The notes under the pieces: generated by a model | The model's input: the letters and a program-made list of their open reading frames with translations, nothing else | What the model was told of the DNA's origin: nothing | The model's database searches: none | Origin: Bacteroidia bacterium | GTDB taxonomy: Bacteria; Bacteroidota; Bacteroidia; Flavobacteriales; Flavobacteriaceae | Length of the DNA: 64,000 nt | Direction: 5' to 3' | Assembly (NCBI GenBank): GCA_030428865.1 | Contig: JAUIEK010000007.1 | Coordinates: 46,983-110,982, forward strand | Made by a program: the position numbers and the translations under genes | Shown: positions 60,933 to 64,000 of the stretch, in pieces | Numbering within the stretch: position 1 is the first letter of the stretch | Layout: each line of letters starts with the position of its first letter

Positions 60933-63701
60933 TTACTCTATCAATAGTTTTCTAGTAGTTTGTTTGCCTCCGTTTTCAATCTGTAACAGATAGATACCTG
61001 AAGAAACATTATCTAATACTACTCGCTCTGAAAAATCTGATGACACATTTTTGTATTTCTTAGCAAAAACCGTTCTCCCAGAAAGATCCATAACTTTAAC
61101 AAAAACACGCTCTTTAGAAACTGTTTTAAAACGAACCGTGAACATACCTTGCGTTGGATTCGGATACAAATCAAATCCTTCAAAAGAAAAGTCTTCTACA
61201 TCATTGTTTTTAGATAACAAAGTAGTTTTTGAAGCAGTTGATGCTTCTTGTACTACAATTGAATAATCTTCTACTTCACCAAAGAAATCATTTTCACAAG
61301 AACTAGGATCTGAATAGTGCTTAGTTATTACTCGCATTACAGTTCTTCCTAAACTTGCATTGGTTGGAATTGATATACTTAATGGACTTCTATCTGTAAG
61401 ACCCTCATCTACATTTACAACTGAGCCTAAATGATACGATTCATTTTCTTCATTAAAAACACAATCCTGATTCCAATCAATCCAAACTATTGTTTGAGTT
61501 CTCAAATTTGAAAGTGTTTTAGCACGTATGCTAAGAATATAACTATCTCCTCTTACTACGTTAGTTGAAATGTTTCGATAATCATTATATCCTACCTCTA
61601 CAGTAGATGAATTATCTATTGTATTAAATACTACTCTGGTAGTCCCTACTTCAACATATTCTATCTCACCCACAGATGGACAAATTGTACACGAAGTGGT
61701 AGTAAAACTATTGACACTAGAGAAACCTCCATCAGTACAAGGATTTTTAGGCTTTATCCGCCAGTAGTACGTTGTATTTTCATCTAAACCTTCACTAAAA
61801 GTATAAAAATTATTAACAATATTCTCTCTTAGAATAATCATATTAAAATTAATATCTGTAGCTACCTCAAGATCATAAGAGGTTGCATTAGTACTTACAG
61901 ACCACCGCAATTTAGGAGCTAAATTTACGTTTGTTTCACCATTTGAAGGTGTATTTAAAATAGGCGTTGATAAATTACTGTTATAGAGTTGCATTGTAGC
62001 ATCAACCATACTCATTATATTACCTCCAGTTATAGTCTGTATTTGAAAAGGATAAGACCCCTCGTTCTCTATTGTACCAGTTACTAGCAAACTAACTCGA
62101 GCTCCTTTAGAAGCAGTAGAAGGTGGACTAAAACTAGCATCTACATTTTCTGGAAGACCTACTGCTGAAAAATAAGAAAGTCTAGACGATGAAGGTTGGT
62201 AAGTAAACTTAAATAATGCACGAGTATTAGGAGAACAAGCAACTATATTTGGATTATCCAAAGCTAATTCATACTCAAATCCGTCTACGGTAAAATCAGA
62301 TGAGTTTACCGCATAAAAAATATTATCATTTGCCTCAACCATCACTCGTGCCTGATTTGAAACTCCTTCTATTCGTGGAACTGTAATTGTATGGCTTCCA
62401 TCATTTGGTACAGCGGAAGCTAAGGTGATCGGAAATGTTTGACCGCCATCTATAGACAATAAAATATTTACTGTTTGTGTATTTATATTTCCTGTATTTG
62501 TCCCCGAAACATCCCAAGTTACTTCTTTTTCAGTGCCTGCATTCCATAAAACATTGGTTGTTTGAGAGGTTACCTTAAAAGGACCTGCAGATTCGTTTAC
62601 TCCTACAGTTATACCCCTATTAGCAAAACTTCCTCCTCCTGGATTATTATCTCTAGCAGTAAAAATAAAACGCATGTCTCTTGATACAAAAGGAAGTACT
62701 TCCCAAGTAGATGCTGTTGAGCCAGCTACCACAATAGCCAAATCAGGCATGTATCTATTAGGTGATGATGATGGTGGCAAGGATCGAAACATAGGACCTT
62801 CTACATTAGTAGGAAGTGGAGGCATAGGAGCAGGAAGCCCATCATTTTGCTCCCAGGTATAGGTCAAACTGGAGGAACTGTTGGAATCAGCAGCACTTCC
62901 TCTAAGTACAAAAGGAGTCGATTTTGGAATTTCCACATAACTACTACGATTATCAGCATTAGGAATACCCACACTTAGAATAACAGGAGGTGTATTACCC
63001 ATATCTACCTCAGTACCACAAGTACTGTGTCTCCGAATAGAATACCACATTTGTTCAATACTTTTTATATGAAAATAATAATCTGAGCTTCTTTGAACAT
63101 TTGGAGAGCAAACACCAGCATAACCCATGAGTGTAGAACCACTACCAGGTTCTACAGCGTTTATATTGGATCTATTACATGGATTATTTTGTGTATGATT
63201 AGCACCAAACTGATGACCTATTTCATGGGCCACAACTCTTACAGAGTAATATTCTCTGGTATGTAATGAAACTGCATTTGATTTATTATCTGAGTCATCA
63301 CAAATTCTACCACTAGCCACACCACCACTAAGACCAATACCAAACATGTGTCCCATGTCATAGTTTTCATCACTTATTCTATCATTACAAATAACCCTAC
63401 TACTATGTAACATTGAGCTTGCTGACGAATAATCTATGCCATCAGTATCAGGGTCTAGAAAAATAATATCATCATTGTTAGCAACCAACACCATTCTAAC
63501 TGATATGTCTCTCTCAAAAATTGCATTAACACGTGTCATTGTAGTGTTTATTGCTGATAAAACTGCTGCCTTCTTCTCTAAATTAGTAGCAGTATCTGGA
63601 ACTCCTTGATTGCGCAAATGGTATTGAGAATACTCCCCACTTCCAACTACTGCTAATCTATAAACACGTAGTTTACCATCATGAAAACTACTGGTCTTCA
63701 T
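60933..63701 (-). CDS. T9SS-secreted reprolysin-type metalloprotease, main part (frameshifted from its N-terminus)
   Basis: Frame of 922 aa. The zinc site is HEIGHQFGANH (159-169), a metzincin HExxHxxGxxH of the M12B/reprolysin type. After the catalytic domain come fibronectin/Ig-like segments, then a GEVED-type domain (IVWIDWNQDCVFNEENESYHLG ... FFGEVEDYSIVV near 740-830), then a type A T9SS sorting domain (LYPNPTQGMFTVRFKTVSKERVFVKVMDLSGR ... GIYLLQIENGGKQTTRKLLIE). The apparent start MKTSSFHDGKLRVYRLA lies inside what should be continuous protein. The upstream propeptide is in another frame (63688-64000), so as read the gene is broken at 63693-63694. Confidence 0.85.
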   Translation of the reverse strand: MKTSSFHDGKLRVYRLAVVGSGEYSQYHLRNQGVPDTATNLEKKAAVLSAINTTMTRVNAIFERDISVRMVLVANNDDIIFLDPDTDGIDYSSASSMLHSSRVICNDRISDENYDMGHMFGIGLSGGVASGRICDDSDNKSNAVSLHTREYYSVRVVAHEIGHQFGANHTQNNPCNRSNINAVEPGSGSTLMGYAGVCSPNVQRSSDYYFHIKSIEQMWYSIRRHSTCGTEVDMGNTPPVILSVGIPNADNRSSYVEIPKSTPFVLRGSAADSNSSSSLTYTWEQNDGLPAPMPPLPTNVEGPMFRSLPPSSSPNRYMPDLAIVVAGSTASTWEVLPFVSRDMRFIFTARDNNPGGGSFANRGITVGVNESAGPFKVTSQTTNVLWNAGTEKEVTWDVSGTNTGNINTQTVNILLSIDGGQTFPITLASAVPNDGSHTITVPRIEGVSNQARVMVEANDNIFYAVNSSDFTVDGFEYELALDNPNIVACSPNTRALFKFTYQPSSSRLSYFSAVGLPENVDASFSPPSTASKGARVSLLVTGTIENEGSYPFQIQTITGGNIMSMVDATMQLYNSNLSTPILNTPSNGETNVNLAPKLRWSVSTNATSYDLEVATDINFNMIILRENIVNNFYTFSEGLDENTTYYWRIKPKNPCTDGGFSSVNSFTTTSCTICPSVGEIEYVEVGTTRVVFNTIDNSSTVEVGYNDYRNISTNVVRGDSYILSIRAKTLSNLRTQTIVWIDWNQDCVFNEENESYHLGSVVNVDEGLTDRSPLSISIPTNASLGRTVMRVITKHYSDPSSCENDFFGEVEDYSIVVQEASTASKTTLLSKNNDVEDFSFEGFDLYPNPTQGMFTVRFKTVSKERVFVKVMDLSGRTVFAKKYKNVSSDFSERVVLDNVSSGIYLLQIENGGKQTTRKLLIE

Positions 63702-64000
63702 TAACTACATCACAGCTAAAATTGAAGTCTCCCGGGTCTAAACTACTGGTATCATAAACAATATACATTTGGTTGTCTCTTGTATAAGGATCAACATATA
63801 TTGCTCCTTTTGGTCCTGGAGAAATAACCGCATGAAAACCATCTGTACCTAAACTGATTTTGGCAACCATAGCCGGATCATCTACTCCTTGAGCAGTGTA
63901 TGAATGAATCATTGGGAACCTTCTAGCTAGTTCGGGAGCTAGATAAGGTGTCTCTTCTAATACTGTAAACGGCATTAATTTTCCATTTACATTGGGCAAG
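63688..64000 (-). pseudogene. N-terminal propeptide part of the metalloprotease, out of frame, runs off right edge
   Basis: About 104 residues (GKLMPFTVLEETPYLAPELARRFP, then AKISLGTDGFHAVISPGPKGAIYVDPYTRD, then DFNFSCDVVNEDQ, then stop) that resemble the propeptide region normally preceding the reprolysin domain in these flavobacterial proteases. It ends in a TAG within the overlap with the downstream frame. Deleting one C from the minus-strand GACCAG at 63693-63694 would join VNED directly to SSFHDGKLRVYRL. The 5' end and signal peptide lie outside the window. Confidence 0.75.

Noticed and set aside
1..64000. CRISPR arrays, prophage, insertion sequences
   Set aside because: I saw no regularly spaced repeats, transposase or phage structural genes; nearly all genes have core metabolic or informational roles.

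Overview
The window is AT-rich chromosomal DNA of a member of the Flavobacteriaceae (Bacteroidota), probably marine. The evidence is concordant. Promoter -7 elements follow the Bacteroidota pattern TAnnTTTG and recognisable Shine-Dalgarno sequences are rare. Two secreted proteins end in type IX secretion sorting domains. DNA polymerase III alpha carries a fused N-terminal proofreading exonuclease. The primary sigma factor is short (287 aa) and ribosomal protein S16 has a long acidic tail. The genus cannot be fixed from the sequence alone. Almost everything looks like core genome: I see no CRISPR array, prophage or insertion sequence.

Layout. 1-6.6 kb: a minus-strand branched-chain amino acid cluster, leuA-leuC-leuD-leuB, then two tandem leader-peptide attenuators, then ilvE and ilvD (cut by the window edge). 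6.7-13.5 kb: an uncharacterised helical protein, tRNA-Leu(UAG), an M20 dipeptidase, a lipoprotein cyclophilin, a BlaI/BlaR-type repressor and membrane-protease pair with visible operators, and a DUF4407 membrane protein. 13.5-22.4 kb: a long minus-strand run holding a GNAT acetyltransferase, rpoD, rpsU, a sodium:solute symporter, an M20 amidohydrolase, alanine racemase, an ornithine/alanine racemase-like protein, adenine deaminase and a PhnA-like protein, preceded by a strong promoter and an unusually long leader. 22.4-28.2 kb: a complete trans-4-hydroxy-L-proline catabolic operon (epimerase, D-hydroxyproline dehydrogenase, deaminase, semialdehyde dehydrogenase) with a divergent AraC regulator. 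28.2-36.6 kb: housekeeping genes (hemW, ruvC, mnmD), small membrane and lipoproteins, a second branched-chain aminotransferase, MazG-like and Kir-channel genes. 36.6-44.5 kb: folA, thyA, a CNT nucleoside transporter with an extra periplasmic domain, a bifunctional-nuclease-type protein, etfAB behind a perfect 26-bp palindrome, pdhB and soluble pyrophosphatase. 44.5-51.2 kb: membrane pyrophosphatase, pckA, a saccharopine dehydrogenase-like gene and trmN6. 51.3-55.0 kb: a more accessory stretch with a T9SS-secreted protein, an orphan LuxR response regulator, two near-identical 60-residue lipoproteins flanking a membrane protein, and an orphan gene. 55.1-64 kb: tRNA-Ser(GGA), rimM, rpsP, dnaE and a T9SS-secreted reprolysin-type metalloprotease with an apparent frameshift.

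The strongest new observation is the pair of attenuators at 1955-2214. Each has a 20-residue leader peptide packed with Ile/Val codons. In each, a 7-nt segment at or just after the leader stop codon is complementary to the 5' arm of the following terminator. This is the classical antiterminator/terminator layout, present twice in series in front of ilvE-ilvD. Other items worth a second look are the lipoprotein/response-regulator locus near 53 kb, the long leader upstream of the rpoD operon, the palindromic operators at etfB and pckA, and the frameshifted protease.
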